A stretch of 16,186 bases of DNA from Thermoflexus sp. (GCF_034432235.1 NZ_DAOUCJ010000024.1:1-16186), one strand, 5' to 3'. Positions 1 through 8,124 are shown, counted from the first letter of the stretch. Notes: generated by a model not told the origin, from the sequence alone. Program-made: numbers and translations.

Positions 1-1173
1 CCGGGCGATCTCCCCGATCCACCGGGCGGCGTCCAGGGCCGCATCGGGGTAGCCCATGGCGGCCGCCCGCGCGGCGAAGGTTTCCAGAAGATCCGGGCGG
101 CTCAGCCACTCCCGGACGGCCTCCTTCACCTGCTCGGGCTCCGGCGCGTATAGGCCCGCCCCTCCCTGAACCACATAATCGACGTTCCCTTCCTCCTGGC
201 CGGGCAGATAGTGGGTGAGGATCATCGGGCGGCCCACCGCCAGGGCCTCGGCGATGGTGTTCGGGCCCGCCTTGGTGACGATGACATCCGCCGCCGCCAT
301 CATCTCCGGGATGGCCCGCACGAAGCCATAGACATACGTGGGGACCGGCCACTCGACGACCTCCAGGCGGCGCCGCAGCCGTTCGTTCCGGCCGGCCACC
401 ACTGCCAGCTGGAGCGGCAGCCCGGCTTCGGCCACCGCCCGGGCGTTCTCGAAGACCTTCCCCATGCCCTCCCCCCCGCCCATCACCAGCACCGTGGGGA
501 GATCCGGCCGCCAGCCCAGCTGTTCCCGCCAGAAGGCTTTCGGCCGGCCCCGCACGTCCCGGAAGCGCAACCGGATGGGGAAGCCGGTGACCACCACCCG
601 CTCCGGCGGCACGCCGCAGGCGATGGCCCGATGGCGCGCGCCTTCGTGCGGGGCGATGACCAGATCCGCATTCGCGCACCAGAGGGCATGGATGGAGCCG
701 ATGTCGCAGATGACGATGACGAAGGGGACGCGGCGCGGGGCTTTCATCCAGTAGCGCAGGGTGACGTCGTTGAAGAGGGGATGAACGGAGACGATCACAT
801 CGGCGGGGTTTTCGGCGAACAGTTTGGCGATGCGCTGACGCACCCACGGCCAGAAGAGATAGACCAGCTGCCGGGCCCGACGGGGATGGTTGGCGAAATG
901 CCAGGCCCGGGCGTAGAAGGGCACGATGGCCGGCTTGACCATGTAGGGATAGAGAGCGGGAGAACGATTCAATGGGAAGGGAGCGTATTGAATAAAAGCA
1001 TCCACGATGCGGGGCTCCACCGCGTCCCCATAAAGGGCCCGCAGGCCCTCCGCCAGCGCCTCCGAAACGCTGCGGTGGCCGCCGCCGGTATCGGACATCA
1101 ACAGGAGCACCCGGAGGGCGGAACGGGCCGCCGTCCGCCCCTGAAGCTCCTCCCTGCTCCCATGGGTCTCCAT
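1..1173 (-). CDS. MGDG-synthase-like glycosyltransferase (GT28 fold), C-terminus cut by window edge
   Basis: Likely transfers a sugar from a nucleotide-sugar donor to a membrane lipid (diacylglycerol glycosyltransferase/MGDG synthase type), acting at the inner face of the membrane. Seen: 391 codons are present and the frame is still open at base 1. An N-terminal SDTGGGH motif (residues 27-33) matches the glycine-rich acceptor-side loop of the MGDG-synthase N-domain. The C-domain shows TGFPIR (196-201), GGGEGMGK (232-239) and KAGPNTIAEALAVGRP (301-316), the last being the donor-binding signature of GT28 enzymes. Family members are about 370-420 residues, so only a short tail should be missing. 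The start is ATG at 1173, with a GAGGGG ribosome site about 9 bases upstream on the minus strand; a TTG at 1203 is a less likely start. No signal peptide is visible. Lipid versus another acceptor, and the sugar, cannot be told from sequence alone. Confidence 0.85.
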   Translation of the reverse strand, partial: METHGSREELQGRTAARSALRVLLLMSDTGGGHRSVSEALAEGLRALYGDAVEPRIVDAFIQYAPFPLNRSPALYPYMVKPAIVPFYARAWHFANHPRRARQLVYLFWPWVRQRIAKLFAENPADVIVSVHPLFNDVTLRYWMKAPRRVPFVIVICDIGSIHALWCANADLVIAPHEGARHRAIACGVPPERVVVTGFPIRLRFRDVRGRPKAFWREQLGWRPDLPTVLVMGGGEGMGKVFENARAVAEAGLPLQLAVVAGRNERLRRRLEVVEWPVPTYVYGFVRAIPEMMAAADVIVTKAGPNTIAEALAVGRPMILTHYLPGQEEGNVDYVVQGGAGLYAPEPEQVKEAVREWLSRPDLLETFAARAAAMGYPDAALDAARWIGEIAR

Positions 1174-1230
1174 GGGCGTGTCCCCTCGAAGCTCAGCGTT
1201 CAAACCGGCGATGAAGGCTTCCCAATGTCA

Positions 1231-1236
1231 TGATAA
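1231..1236 (-). promoter_or_regulatory. Weak -10 candidate for the glycosyltransferase
   Basis: The minus strand reads TTATCATGA just after the terminator hairpin. TTATCA/TATCAT resembles a -10 hexamer, about 58-63 bases upstream of the glycosyltransferase start. No convincing -35 is seen in the GC-rich hairpin sequence before it, so this is tentative. It would give the glycosyltransferase its own start point rather than read-through from the oxidoreductase. Confidence 0.25.
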
Positions 1237-1256
1237 AATCCCGGGCTTCCGCCCGG
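1234..1256 (-). terminator. Hairpin terminator candidate after the Mo oxidoreductase
   Basis: Read on the minus strand: CCGGGC, a GGAA tetraloop, GCCCGG, then GATTTTATC. The six-base-pair GC stem with a stable tetraloop lies about 60 bases after the stop of the oxidoreductase. The T run is only four long, so termination may be partial. Confidence 0.5.
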
Positions 1257-1265
1257 CGGCCGACG

Positions 1266-1281
1266 CCTCCGGGCCCGGAGG
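1266..1281. repeat. Perfect 16-base palindrome between two minus-strand genes
   Basis: CCTCCGGGCCCGGAGG is its own exact reverse complement. It sits in the 141-base gap between the oxidoreductase stop and the glycosyltransferase start, beside the terminator-like hairpin. It could form a second stem (six base pairs with a four-base loop) in RNA, helping termination, or be a dimeric protein-binding site. In such GC-rich DNA a chance origin is possible. Confidence 0.4.
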
Positions 1282-1314
1282 ACCCGAGAGGCGGGGGATC
1301 AGCGTGGACCGAGC

Positions 1315-4300
1315 TTATCCCGGCTCCCCCGGAGCGCTGTCCTTCCCGGCGGCCCGGAGAGCCCGCCAGACCCGCTCGGGGGTGGCCGGGATCTGGGTGA
1401 TCCACACGCCGACCGCGTCGTAGATGGCGTTGACCACGGCGGGCGCCACGCCGTCCATCGGGATCTCGGCCACGGCCTTGATGCCGAAAGGATGGGTGGG
1501 CTCGACGGTCTCGATGAAGATCACCCCGAGTTCCGGCACCTCGTGGGCCTGGAAGATCTTGTAGGGTCCGAAGCGCGGATTGACCACACGGCCCCGCTCA
1601 TCGAAGACCATCTCCTCCGAGACCGCATAGCCCAGCGCCTGGATCATCCCCCCCTCCACCTGCCCGGAGGCCGTCAACGGGTTGACGATGCGCCCGGCGT
1701 CCACGGCCATCACCAGGCGATCCACCCGCACCTCGCCGGTTTCGATATCCACCGTCACCTCCGCGAACTGGGCGGCGAAGGGCGGCGGCGAAACGGGAGA
1801 GACATAAGACGCCACCGCCATGATCTGGCGCTGATCCCGATGGTGGAGGGAGGAGAGGGCCACTTCCTCCAGGGTCACGCTCCGGCCATCGGGCGCCCAG
1901 ACCCGCCGGTCGGCCAGGCGCAGGTCGGCGGGGGAAACCGGCGACCCGCGCTCGCTCAGCAGGGCCGCCGCCACCTCTTTGATCTGCTCCGCCACCTGCT
2001 CGGCAGCCTTCACCGCCGCCGCGCCGGAGATGTAGGTGGTGGAGGAGGCATACGCGCCCTTGTCGAAGGGGGTGAAATCGGTGTCCGAGGAGTAAACGAT
2101 GATGTCCTCCACCGCGCACCCCAGCACCTCGGCGACCATCTGGGCGATCACCGTGTCGGACCCCGTGCCGAGATCGGTAGCGCCGATGAGCAGGTTGAAG
2201 GAGCCGTCGTCGTTCATTTTGAGGCTGGCCGCCCCCATATCCAGGTAGGGGATCGCCGTCCCCTGCATCACGCAGGCGACGCCGATCCCCCGGCGCAGAT
2301 GGGGTTGCCCGGGCACCCGATGCCAGTCCGGGTTCCCGAATTTCTCATGCCAGCCCACGTAGGCCGCGCCGTAGCGCACGCACTCCGGCAGCCCGCAGGT
2401 ATGGACGATCTCGGGGCGCGGCTCCCGGCCCTCGCTCCAGGCCCGGCTGAAGGGGTGCTCCTGCCCCGCCTTCAGGGCGTTCTTCAGGCGGAACTCCAGC
2501 GGATCCAGCCCGAGCGCCCGGGCGATGCGCTCCATGTGGACCTCGACGGCGAAGAAGCCCTGGGGGACGCCGTAGCCCCGGAAGGCGCCGGAGGGAGGGG
2601 TGTTGGTGTAAACCACGTCGGCGTGGAAGCGAATGCGGGGCTCGCCCTTCTCATCCCAGGCGGGATAGAGGGCCATCGCCTTGTGCCCGGTGTTGCCGGC
2701 CACGGTCAGGGCATGGCTGCCGTAAGCCCCCGTGTCCGAGAGCACATACATCTCATTGGCCACAATGGTCCCATCCCGCTTGACGCCGGTCCGCAGCCGG
2801 ATGCGCATGGGATGCCGGGAACGGGCGGCCGTGAATTCCTCCTCCCGCGTCCACTCGAGGCGAACCGGCCGCCCCGTGGCGATGGTGAGGTGGGCGGCGA
2901 TATCTTCGATCAGCACCTCCTGCTTGCCCCCGAAGCCGCCGCCGATGCGCGGCTTGATCACCCGGATCCGCTTGGGGGGAAGCCGCAGCACCGGCGCCAG
3001 GATCCGCCGCACGTGGAAAGGCACCTGCGTCGAGGTGCGGATCACCAGACGATCGTCCTCATCCCAGTAGGTGATCACCACGTGGGTTTCCAGGCTGGCC
3101 TGCTGGACCTTGGGCACCACATATTCGCCCTCGAAGATGTAATCGGCCTCCTCGAACCCTTTGTCCACCTCTCCGATCTCGATGTGGATCTGAGCCGCCA
3201 GGTTGCGGGAGGGGTCCGACCCATCGAAGGGCACATACTCCGGCTCGTCGTGGATGATCGGCGCCCCCGGCTTCATCGCCTCCCGGGGGTCCAGGACCGC
3301 CGGGAGCTCCTCATACTCGACCTCGATGAGCTCCAGGGCCTTCTCGGCGATCTCCGGGGTCTCCGCGGCCACGAAGGCCACGCGATCGCCCACGAAGCGC
3401 ACCTTGGAATCCAGGGAGAAGGTGTCCAGCGGCCCGGGGATGGGATCGGACTGCCCGGCCGTTGAATAGATCACCCGCGGCAGATCCTGATAGGTGAGGA
3501 CGGCGGCTACCCCCGGCAGTGCCCGGGCCTTGCTCACGTCGATGCGCCGGATCCGGGCGTGGGGGACGGGGCTTTTGAGCACTTTGGCATAAAGCATGCC
3601 GCGCAGCTCGAAGTCATCGGTGAAGGCCGGCTTCCCCTGAACCAGCCGCAGGGCGTCGACTTTTTTCTCCGGCTTGCCCACCACGCGGGTCTCCGGGATC
3701 CGTTGGGGAAGCACGATGGTCGGCAGGACGATGGTGCGCGCTCGGGTCTGGAGGCCCGCCCCGCCCTCCGGCTCCGGCGGGGAGATCTCTCCGACGGGGA
3801 ACCCCTCGCCCAGCGGAAGCGGCCCTTCCGGCGGGATGATCAGGCGTTGGGCTTCCTCCTCCATCGGGGGAACGGGCTCCCCGCGCATGCGGGCGGCCGC
3901 CCGCAGCACCGCCTGCACCGGCTTCAGGTAGCCGGTGCACCGGCAGAGGATCCCGCTGAAGGCCTCGCGGACCTCCGCCTCGGTCGGGTTAGGGTTGCGA
4001 TCCAGGAGAGCCTTGGCCGCCAGCACCAGGGCCGGGGTGCAGAAGCCGCACTGGATGGCGCCCGTTTCGATGAAAGCTTCCTGGATCGGGTGCAGGCCCT
4101 CCGTCCGCCGCCAGCCCAGCTCCGGCGTCCGTCCCACGCCCTCGATGGTGAGGATCGAACGTCCATCGGCCTTCGCCGCCAGCGTGACGCAGGTGAGGAT
4201 CGGGGTGCCATCCAGGAGGACAGTGCACATGCCGCAGGAGCCGTCATCGCAGCCGTGCTTGACCCCATAGTATCCCGCGCGGCGGAGCAGATCCAGAAGA

Positions 4301-4362
4301 CGTGTGGATGGGGCGATCGAAAACGTTCGCTGCTCCCCGTTGATGGTCAGCGTGATCTCCAT
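1315..4362 (-). CDS. Single-chain molybdopterin oxidoreductase, xanthine oxidase family ([2Fe-2S]x2 + Mo domains, no FAD domain)
   Basis: A 1015-residue cytoplasmic hydroxylase of the xanthine oxidase family, probably oxidising an aldehyde or N-heterocycle with water as oxygen source. Domains in order: plant-type [2Fe-2S] ferredoxin domain with C38, C43, C46, C58; helical [2Fe-2S] domain with C105, C108, C140, C142; a Pro/Glu-rich linker of about 70 residues (165-235); small Mo-domain part from about 236; and the large Mo-binding part with GGGFGGK (474-480), PSGAFRGYG (590-598) and GATDLGTGSD (727-736). E966 in AVAEIP aligns with the family's catalytic glutamate. The order matches Desulfovibrio gigas aldehyde oxidoreductase (about 907 residues); the extra length is largely linker. 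No FAD domain or separate FAD subunit is nearby, so ferredoxin or flavodoxin may accept electrons. The CO-dehydrogenase loop AYRCSFR is absent. The start chosen is ATG 4362, where homology begins (MEITLTING); an in-frame ATG at 4425 would add 21 residues. The substrate cannot be assigned. Confidence 0.9.
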   Translation of the reverse strand: MEITLTINGEQRTFSIAPSTRLLDLLRRAGYYGVKHGCDDGSCGMCTVLLDGTPILTCVTLAAKADGRSILTIEGVGRTPELGWRRTEGLHPIQEAFIETGAIQCGFCTPALVLAAKALLDRNPNPTEAEVREAFSGILCRCTGYLKPVQAVLRAAARMRGEPVPPMEEEAQRLIIPPEGPLPLGEGFPVGEISPPEPEGGAGLQTRARTIVLPTIVLPQRIPETRVVGKPEKKVDALRLVQGKPAFTDDFELRGMLYAKVLKSPVPHARIRRIDVSKARALPGVAAVLTYQDLPRVIYSTAGQSDPIPGPLDTFSLDSKVRFVGDRVAFVAAETPEIAEKALELIEVEYEELPAVLDPREAMKPGAPIIHDEPEYVPFDGSDPSRNLAAQIHIEIGEVDKGFEEADYIFEGEYVVPKVQQASLETHVVITYWDEDDRLVIRTSTQVPFHVRRILAPVLRLPPKRIRVIKPRIGGGFGGKQEVLIEDIAAHLTIATGRPVRLEWTREEEFTAARSRHPMRIRLRTGVKRDGTIVANEMYVLSDTGAYGSHALTVAGNTGHKAMALYPAWDEKGEPRIRFHADVVYTNTPPSGAFRGYGVPQGFFAVEVHMERIARALGLDPLEFRLKNALKAGQEHPFSRAWSEGREPRPEIVHTCGLPECVRYGAAYVGWHEKFGNPDWHRVPGQPHLRRGIGVACVMQGTAIPYLDMGAASLKMNDDGSFNLLIGATDLGTGSDTVIAQMVAEVLGCAVEDIIVYSSDTDFTPFDKGAYASSTTYISGAAAVKAAEQVAEQIKEVAAALLSERGSPVSPADLRLADRRVWAPDGRSVTLEEVALSSLHHRDQRQIMAVASYVSPVSPPPFAAQFAEVTVDIETGEVRVDRLVMAVDAGRIVNPLTASGQVEGGMIQALGYAVSEEMVFDERGRVVNPRFGPYKIFQAHEVPELGVIFIETVEPTHPFGIKAVAEIPMDGVAPAVVNAIYDAVGVWITQIPATPERVWRALRAAGKDSAPGEPG

Positions 4363-4380
4363 ATCCACCCCCAGGCGCTG

Positions 4381-4411
4381 GATCTGAGGTTCCAGGGCGA
4401 TCTGAGGCTCC
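4381..4411. repeat. Tandem 13-base direct repeat in the oxidoreductase leader
   Basis: GATCTGAGGTTCC (4381-4393) is followed 18 bases on by GATCTGAGGCTCC (4399-4411), one mismatch in 13. It lies between the -10 box and the chosen start codon, and would encode a repeated EPQI if translation begins at 4425. It may be an operator with two sites under two helical turns apart, or a small duplication within coding sequence. Confidence 0.45.
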
Positions 4412-4467
4412 TCTCTGCCTCGCATCGCTTCACAACCCGAGGCGCGAGGGAGGAAGAGCCTATGGGG

Positions 4468-4476
4468 ATTGTAGCA
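4468..4476 (-). promoter_or_regulatory. Extended -10 promoter of the Mo oxidoreductase
   Basis: Read on the minus strand, TGCTACAAT is an extended -10 element (TGn followed by TACAAT, five of six bases of the consensus). No good -35 is seen 17 bases upstream, which is usual for extended -10 promoters. Transcription would start near 4461, about 35 bases before the ATG at 4425 and about 100 before the ATG at 4362. Confidence 0.5.
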
Positions 4477-4625
4477 CATCGGAGCCCAGAGAGCGGGGGG
4501 AAGCCGCAGATCAACCCGCTCTGCCGATGAACAGCCACCCGTCCGCGCGTCCAGAGGGGGATAGGATCTCCCTACGGCTCCAAGAGATAAAAGGCGGGGT
4601 AGGAAGCCTGGGTCGTCCCATCCCT

Positions 4626-4653
4626 TTGAAACGCGCGAGGTCCGGCGCATACG
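4626..4653 (+). promoter_or_regulatory. Tentative clpB promoter
   Basis: TTGAAA (4626-4631) resembles a -35 box, and CATACG (4648-4653) follows after 16 bases as a poor -10 match. The CTTTGAAA context has some likeness to heat-shock sigma -35 sites, but the -10 does not support this firmly. It would leave a leader of about 80 bases before clpB. Confidence 0.25.
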
Positions 4654-4737
4654 GATCATTAATCCATTTCTAACCTCTCTCTGACACCTCCGGGATACAT
4701 TGGGATTGGATCGCCAAAGCGGAATGGAGGAGGGAAC

Positions 4738-7350
4738 ATGAACCTGAATCGGTTTACAGAGAAAGCGCAGGAAGCCCTGCTGGAAGCCCAGCGGCTCGCC
4801 GAAGAATACCGGCACCCGGCCATTGAGAACGAGCACCTGCTCCTGTCGCTGCTGCGCCAGACCGACGGCGTGGTGCCGCAGGTGGTGCGTCGGGCCGGGG
4901 CCGATCCCCAGGAGCTCATCGAGGAGCTGGAGCGCTATCTGGCCGGCCGCCCCAAGGTGTATGGGGCCGGTGAGGTAGGCCTTTCCCGCGCCGCGGCGGA
5001 AACCCTCCGTCAGGCGGAGCGGGAAGCCCAGGCCATGCGGGATGAGTATGTCAGCACGGAGCATCTGCTCCTGGCGATGGCCGACCGGGTCGACGGCGCC
5101 GCCGGGGCGGCGCTGCGGCGACGGGGCTTGAGCCGCGATGCCATTATGCGCGCCCTGGCCGCGGTCCGCGGCGCCCATCGGGTGACATCCCCCACGCCGG
5201 AGGCCACCTATCAGGCCCTGGAGAAATACGGTCGGGATCTGACCGCCCTGGCCCGGGCGGGGAAGCTGGACCCGGTTATCGGGCGCGATGAAGAGATCCG
5301 CCGGGTGATCCAGATCCTCTCCCGTCGCACCAAGAACAACCCGGTGCTGGTGGGCGACGCCGGCGTGGGCAAGACGGCCATCGTCGAGGGCCTGGCCCAG
5401 CGCATCGTCCGCGGCGACGTCCCCGAGGGCCTGAAGAACAAGCGCATCGTGCAGCTGGACCTGGGGGCGCTGGTGGCCGGGGCCAAATACCGGGGTGAGT
5501 TCGAGGAACGCCTGAAGGCCGTTCTCAAGGAAGTCACCGACGCCCAGGGGGAGATCATCCTGTTCATCGATGAGATCCACACCGTGGTGGGCGCCGGGCG
5601 GGCGGAAGGGGCTCCCATGGACGCCGCCAACATCCTCAAGCCGATGCTGGCCCGGGGCGAGCTCCACTGCATCGGCGCCACCACCCTGGACGAGTATCGC
5701 CAGTATATTGAGAAGGATCCGGCCCTGGAGCGCCGCTTCCAGCCCGTCTATGTCGATGAGCCGTCGGTGGAGGAGACCATCAGCATCCTGCGCGGGCTCA
5801 AGGAGCGCTATGAGGTCCATCACGGGGTGCGGATCACCGACGCCGCGGTGATCGCCGCCGCCACCCTGAGCCATCGCTACATCCCGGACCGCCGGCTTCC
5901 AGATAAGTCCATCGATCTGATCGACGAGGCGGCGGCCCGCCTGCGGATGGAGATGGACTCCAAACCGACGGAGCTGGACGAGCTGGACCGCCGCATCCTG
6001 CAGCTGGAGATCGAGCGGGAGGCCCTGAAGAAGGAACGGGACGAGGCCAGCCGGGAGCGCCTCGCGGCGATCGAACGGGAGATCGCCGAGCTGCGCGAGC
6101 AGGCGGATGCCCTCCGCATCCAGTGGGAGCGGGAGAAGGCCGTCATCCAGAAGGTCCGCCAGATCAAGGAGCAGATCCAGCAGACCCAGCATCAGATCGA
6201 GATGGCCGAGCGCCGCCTGGATTACGAGGAGGCGGCCCGCCTGCGCTATGGGGTGCTCCCGGACCTGGAGCGCCAGCTCCGGGCGGCGGAGGAGGAGCTC
6301 AACGCCCTCAGCCGCGGCAAGCGGCTCTTGAAGGAAGAAGTGGACGCCGAGGACGTGGCCCGGGTGGTGGCCGCCTGGACCGGCATCCCGGTGGTCCGCC
6401 TGATGGAAGGGGAGACGGAGAAGCTCCTGCACCTGGAGGAGCGGCTCCACGAGCGGGTCGTCGGGCAGGACGAGGCCGTGCGGGCAGTGGCCAACGCCGT
6501 GCGGCGGGCCCGCGCTGGCCTGAAGGATCCCAACCGGCCCATCGGGGTCTTCCTCTTCCTGGGACCGACGGGCGTGGGCAAGACCGAGCTGGCCAAGGCC
6601 CTGGCCGAGGCCCTGTTCAACGACGAGCGGGCCATGGTCCGCATCGATATGAGCGAATACCAGGAGAAGCACACCGTCAGCCGCCTGATCGGCGCCCCGC
6701 CCGGCTATGTGGGCTATGAGGAGGGGGGCCAGCTCACCGAGGCGGTGCGACGCCGGCCTTACACCGTGGTGCTCTTCGACGAGATCGAGAAGGCCCATCC
6801 CGAGGTCTTCAACGTGCTGCTGCAGGTTTTCGATGAGGGCCGGCTCACCGATGGCAAGGGCCGCACCGTAGATTTCAAGAACACGATCATCATCATGACC
6901 AGCAACATCGGCAGCCAGTGGATCAAGGAGCTGGCCGGACACGATGAGCAGAAGATGCGCCAGCTGGTCCTCAGCGCCCTGGACCAGCACTTCCGGCCGG
7001 AGTTCCTGAACCGGATCGATGAGATCGTGATCTTCCACCCGCTGACGATGGAGCACCTGCGGCAGATCGTGGACATCCAGCTGCGGCGGCTGCGGGCGAT
7101 GCTCGCCGAGCGGCGCATGGGGCTGGAGGTCACCGAAGACGCGAAGCAGTATCTGGCCACAGTGGGCTACGATCCGGTTTACGGCGCCCGGCCGCTGAAG
7201 CGGGCCATCCAGCGCGAGCTGGCGGACCCGCTGGCCATGGAGATCCTCAAGGGGACGTTCCACGAGGGCGACACCATCCGGGTGGATCTGCGGGATGGCC
7301 GGCTGGTCTTCGAGCGGGCCGAGGAGCCCGTCCGGGCCCGGGCCGCGTGA
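4738..7350 (+). CDS. clpB: ATP-dependent disaggregase ClpB (Hsp100)
   Basis: A cytoplasmic hexameric AAA+ chaperone that threads aggregated proteins through its pore, working with DnaK/DnaJ after heat or oxidative stress. At 870 residues it has the usual ClpB length. Domains: Clp N-domain (about 1-145); NBD1 with Walker A GDAGVGKT (206-213), Walker B LFIDE ending D278-E279, and ALERRF arginine-finger segment; a long middle coiled-coil domain (about 402-530), whose length separates ClpB from ClpA and ClpC; NBD2 with Walker A GPTGVGKT (609-616), Walker B VLFDE ending D681-E682 and sensor-2 GARPLKRAI (816-824). The start is ATG 4738 behind a strong GGAGGAGGG site. It is read alone: a hairpin follows, and no grpE, dnaK or hsp20 gene is beside it. 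No CIRCE or HAIR operator is seen upstream. Every key residue looks intact. Confidence 0.98.
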   Translation: MNLNRFTEKAQEALLEAQRLAEEYRHPAIENEHLLLSLLRQTDGVVPQVVRRAGADPQELIEELERYLAGRPKVYGAGEVGLSRAAAETLRQAEREAQAMRDEYVSTEHLLLAMADRVDGAAGAALRRRGLSRDAIMRALAAVRGAHRVTSPTPEATYQALEKYGRDLTALARAGKLDPVIGRDEEIRRVIQILSRRTKNNPVLVGDAGVGKTAIVEGLAQRIVRGDVPEGLKNKRIVQLDLGALVAGAKYRGEFEERLKAVLKEVTDAQGEIILFIDEIHTVVGAGRAEGAPMDAANILKPMLARGELHCIGATTLDEYRQYIEKDPALERRFQPVYVDEPSVEETISILRGLKERYEVHHGVRITDAAVIAAATLSHRYIPDRRLPDKSIDLIDEAAARLRMEMDSKPTELDELDRRILQLEIEREALKKERDEASRERLAAIEREIAELREQADALRIQWEREKAVIQKVRQIKEQIQQTQHQIEMAERRLDYEEAARLRYGVLPDLERQLRAAEEELNALSRGKRLLKEEVDAEDVARVVAAWTGIPVVRLMEGETEKLLHLEERLHERVVGQDEAVRAVANAVRRARAGLKDPNRPIGVFLFLGPTGVGKTELAKALAEALFNDERAMVRIDMSEYQEKHTVSRLIGAPPGYVGYEEGGQLTEAVRRRPYTVVLFDEIEKAHPEVFNVLLQVFDEGRLTDGKGRTVDFKNTIIIMTSNIGSQWIKELAGHDEQKMRQLVLSALDQHFRPEFLNRIDEIVIFHPLTMEHLRQIVDIQLRRLRAMLAERRMGLEVTEDAKQYLATVGYDPVYGARPLKRAIQRELADPLAMEILKGTFHEGDTIRVDLRDGRLVFERAEEPVRARAA

Positions 7351-7416
7351 AAGGCCACGGGTTGCCTCACTGAGGAAGGGACATCCCGCCTCCCCGAATA
7401 CAGGCCCATTGGCGGC

Positions 7417-7443
7417 GAGCGGGGCGCCTGGGGCGCCCCGCTC
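7417..7443 (+). terminator. Strong GC hairpin after clpB
   Basis: Twelve perfect base pairs (GAGCGGGGCGCC, loop TGG, GGCGCCCCGCTC) lie 66 bases past the clpB stop and 36 bases before the next start. There is no T run after it (CCCCTACC follows), so it is either a U-less terminator or an RNA-stabilising end. Confidence 0.55.
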
Positions 7444-7479
7444 CCCCTACCGTGTCCACCGAGAGGAGAGACCTGATCG

Positions 7480-8124
7480 GTGACCCTGATCTATCGGATC
7501 CGCCGGTCCGATGAAGGGCCCATGGAAGGGAAAGCCCCCGCCGCCCTGCTGCTGCACGGTTGGGGCGGCGACGAGGGATCGATGGCGATCTTCGAGACCG
7601 CCTTCGGCCCCGGATGGTGGCTGGTTCGTCCGCGCGCGCCCTATCCTCTCCCCCAGGGCGGCTATGCATGGTATCCATCCCTCGCCGATGGGAAGCCCGA
7701 TCCTATGGCCCTGTCCCGGAGCCTGACCCAGCTGATCCAGCTCCTCGATGAGCTCCCCCAGCGCTTCCCCATCGACCCCCGGCGATGGCTGCTGGTGGGT
7801 TTCAGCCAGGGCGGAGCGATGGCCGCCCGGCTCGCGCTGCAGGCTCCGGAACGAATCGCGGGCCTCGCGGTATTCAGCGGGTTCCTCCTGGAATCCCCCA
7901 GCCTCCCCTGGCCTCCCGCTCTATCCGGCCTTCCGGTTTTCATCGCCCATGGCCTCGATGACCCCATCGTCCCGGTGGAACGCGCCCGTCAACTGTGCCA
8001 GCAGTTCCATCTTTCAGGAGCCGAAACGACCTGCGTGGAATACGCGGGCGGCCACAAAACAGGTGTCGAGGCATGGCGCGCGTTTAAGGCGTGGCTGAGC
8101 CGCATCGACCCCCTGCGCTCGTAG
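7480..8124 (+). CDS. Phospholipase/carboxylesterase-family alpha/beta hydrolase
   Basis: A small serine esterase of the phospholipase/carboxylesterase (abhydrolase_2) family, expected to be cytoplasmic and to cleave short acyl esters; the natural substrate is unknown. Seen in its 214 residues: an oxyanion-side LLLHGWGGDE near residues 23-32, the nucleophile elbow GFSQGG with S109, the acid D161 in HGLDDPIVP (157-165) and the base H192 in AGGHKTG. This is the full triad in the expected order and the length matches the family (about 200-220). There is no signal peptide. The start is GTG 7480, preceded by GAGAGGAGAG with about 9 bases of spacing; no in-frame ATG near the beginning fits as well. 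It follows clpB in the same direction but is separated by a strong hairpin, so co-transcription is doubtful. Confidence 0.88.
   Translation: MTLIYRIRRSDEGPMEGKAPAALLLHGWGGDEGSMAIFETAFGPGWWLVRPRAPYPLPQGGYAWYPSLADGKPDPMALSRSLTQLIQLLDELPQRFPIDPRRWLLVGFSQGGAMAARLALQAPERIAGLAVFSGFLLESPSLPWPPALSGLPVFIAHGLDDPIVPVERARQLCQQFHLSGAETTCVEYAGGHKTGVEAWRAFKAWLSRIDPLRS

Larger units (their letters stand above)
4363..4737. other. Divergent intergenic region, Mo oxidoreductase / clpB
   Basis: This 375-base gap separates two divergently read genes. Near the oxidoreductase it holds an extended -10 (TGCTACAAT on the minus strand), a 13-base direct repeat and an alternative in-frame ATG at 4425. The middle part (about 4500-4620) shows nothing I can interpret. 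The clpB side is less GC-rich and holds a TTGAAA hexamer and the ribosome site. I looked for the HrcA operator (CIRCE, TTAGCACTC inverted repeat) and the HspR operator (HAIR) and saw neither. Confidence 0.7.

Noticed and set aside
211..1233. Plus-strand open frame of 340 codons
   Set aside because: Antisense of the glycosyltransferase, whose motifs on the minus strand are clear; the plus translation is compositionally biased.
1492..3465. Long plus-strand open frame (657 codons)
   Set aside because: Antisense of the Mo oxidoreductase; His/Gly/Pro-rich translation without recognisable domain, and no supported start.
1315..4362. Carbon monoxide dehydrogenase large subunit (CoxL)
   Set aside because: The form I CoxL loop AYRCSFR is absent, and the fused Fe-S domains and FRGYG motif fit the aldehyde/xanthine group instead.
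4426..7263. Minus-strand frame open across the antisense of clpB, continuous with the oxidoreductase (1982 codons in all)
   Set aside because: It is stop-free because GC-rich clpB codons rarely give stops in this antisense frame. The translation is low-complexity Leu/His/Gln/Pro-rich, and clpB on the other strand is unmistakable. Only the part from 4362 downward shows family motifs.
4738..7350. ClpC or ClpA rather than ClpB
   Set aside because: The middle coiled-coil domain is long (about 130 residues), and the DEYRQYIEKDPALERRF segment and overall length are those of ClpB.
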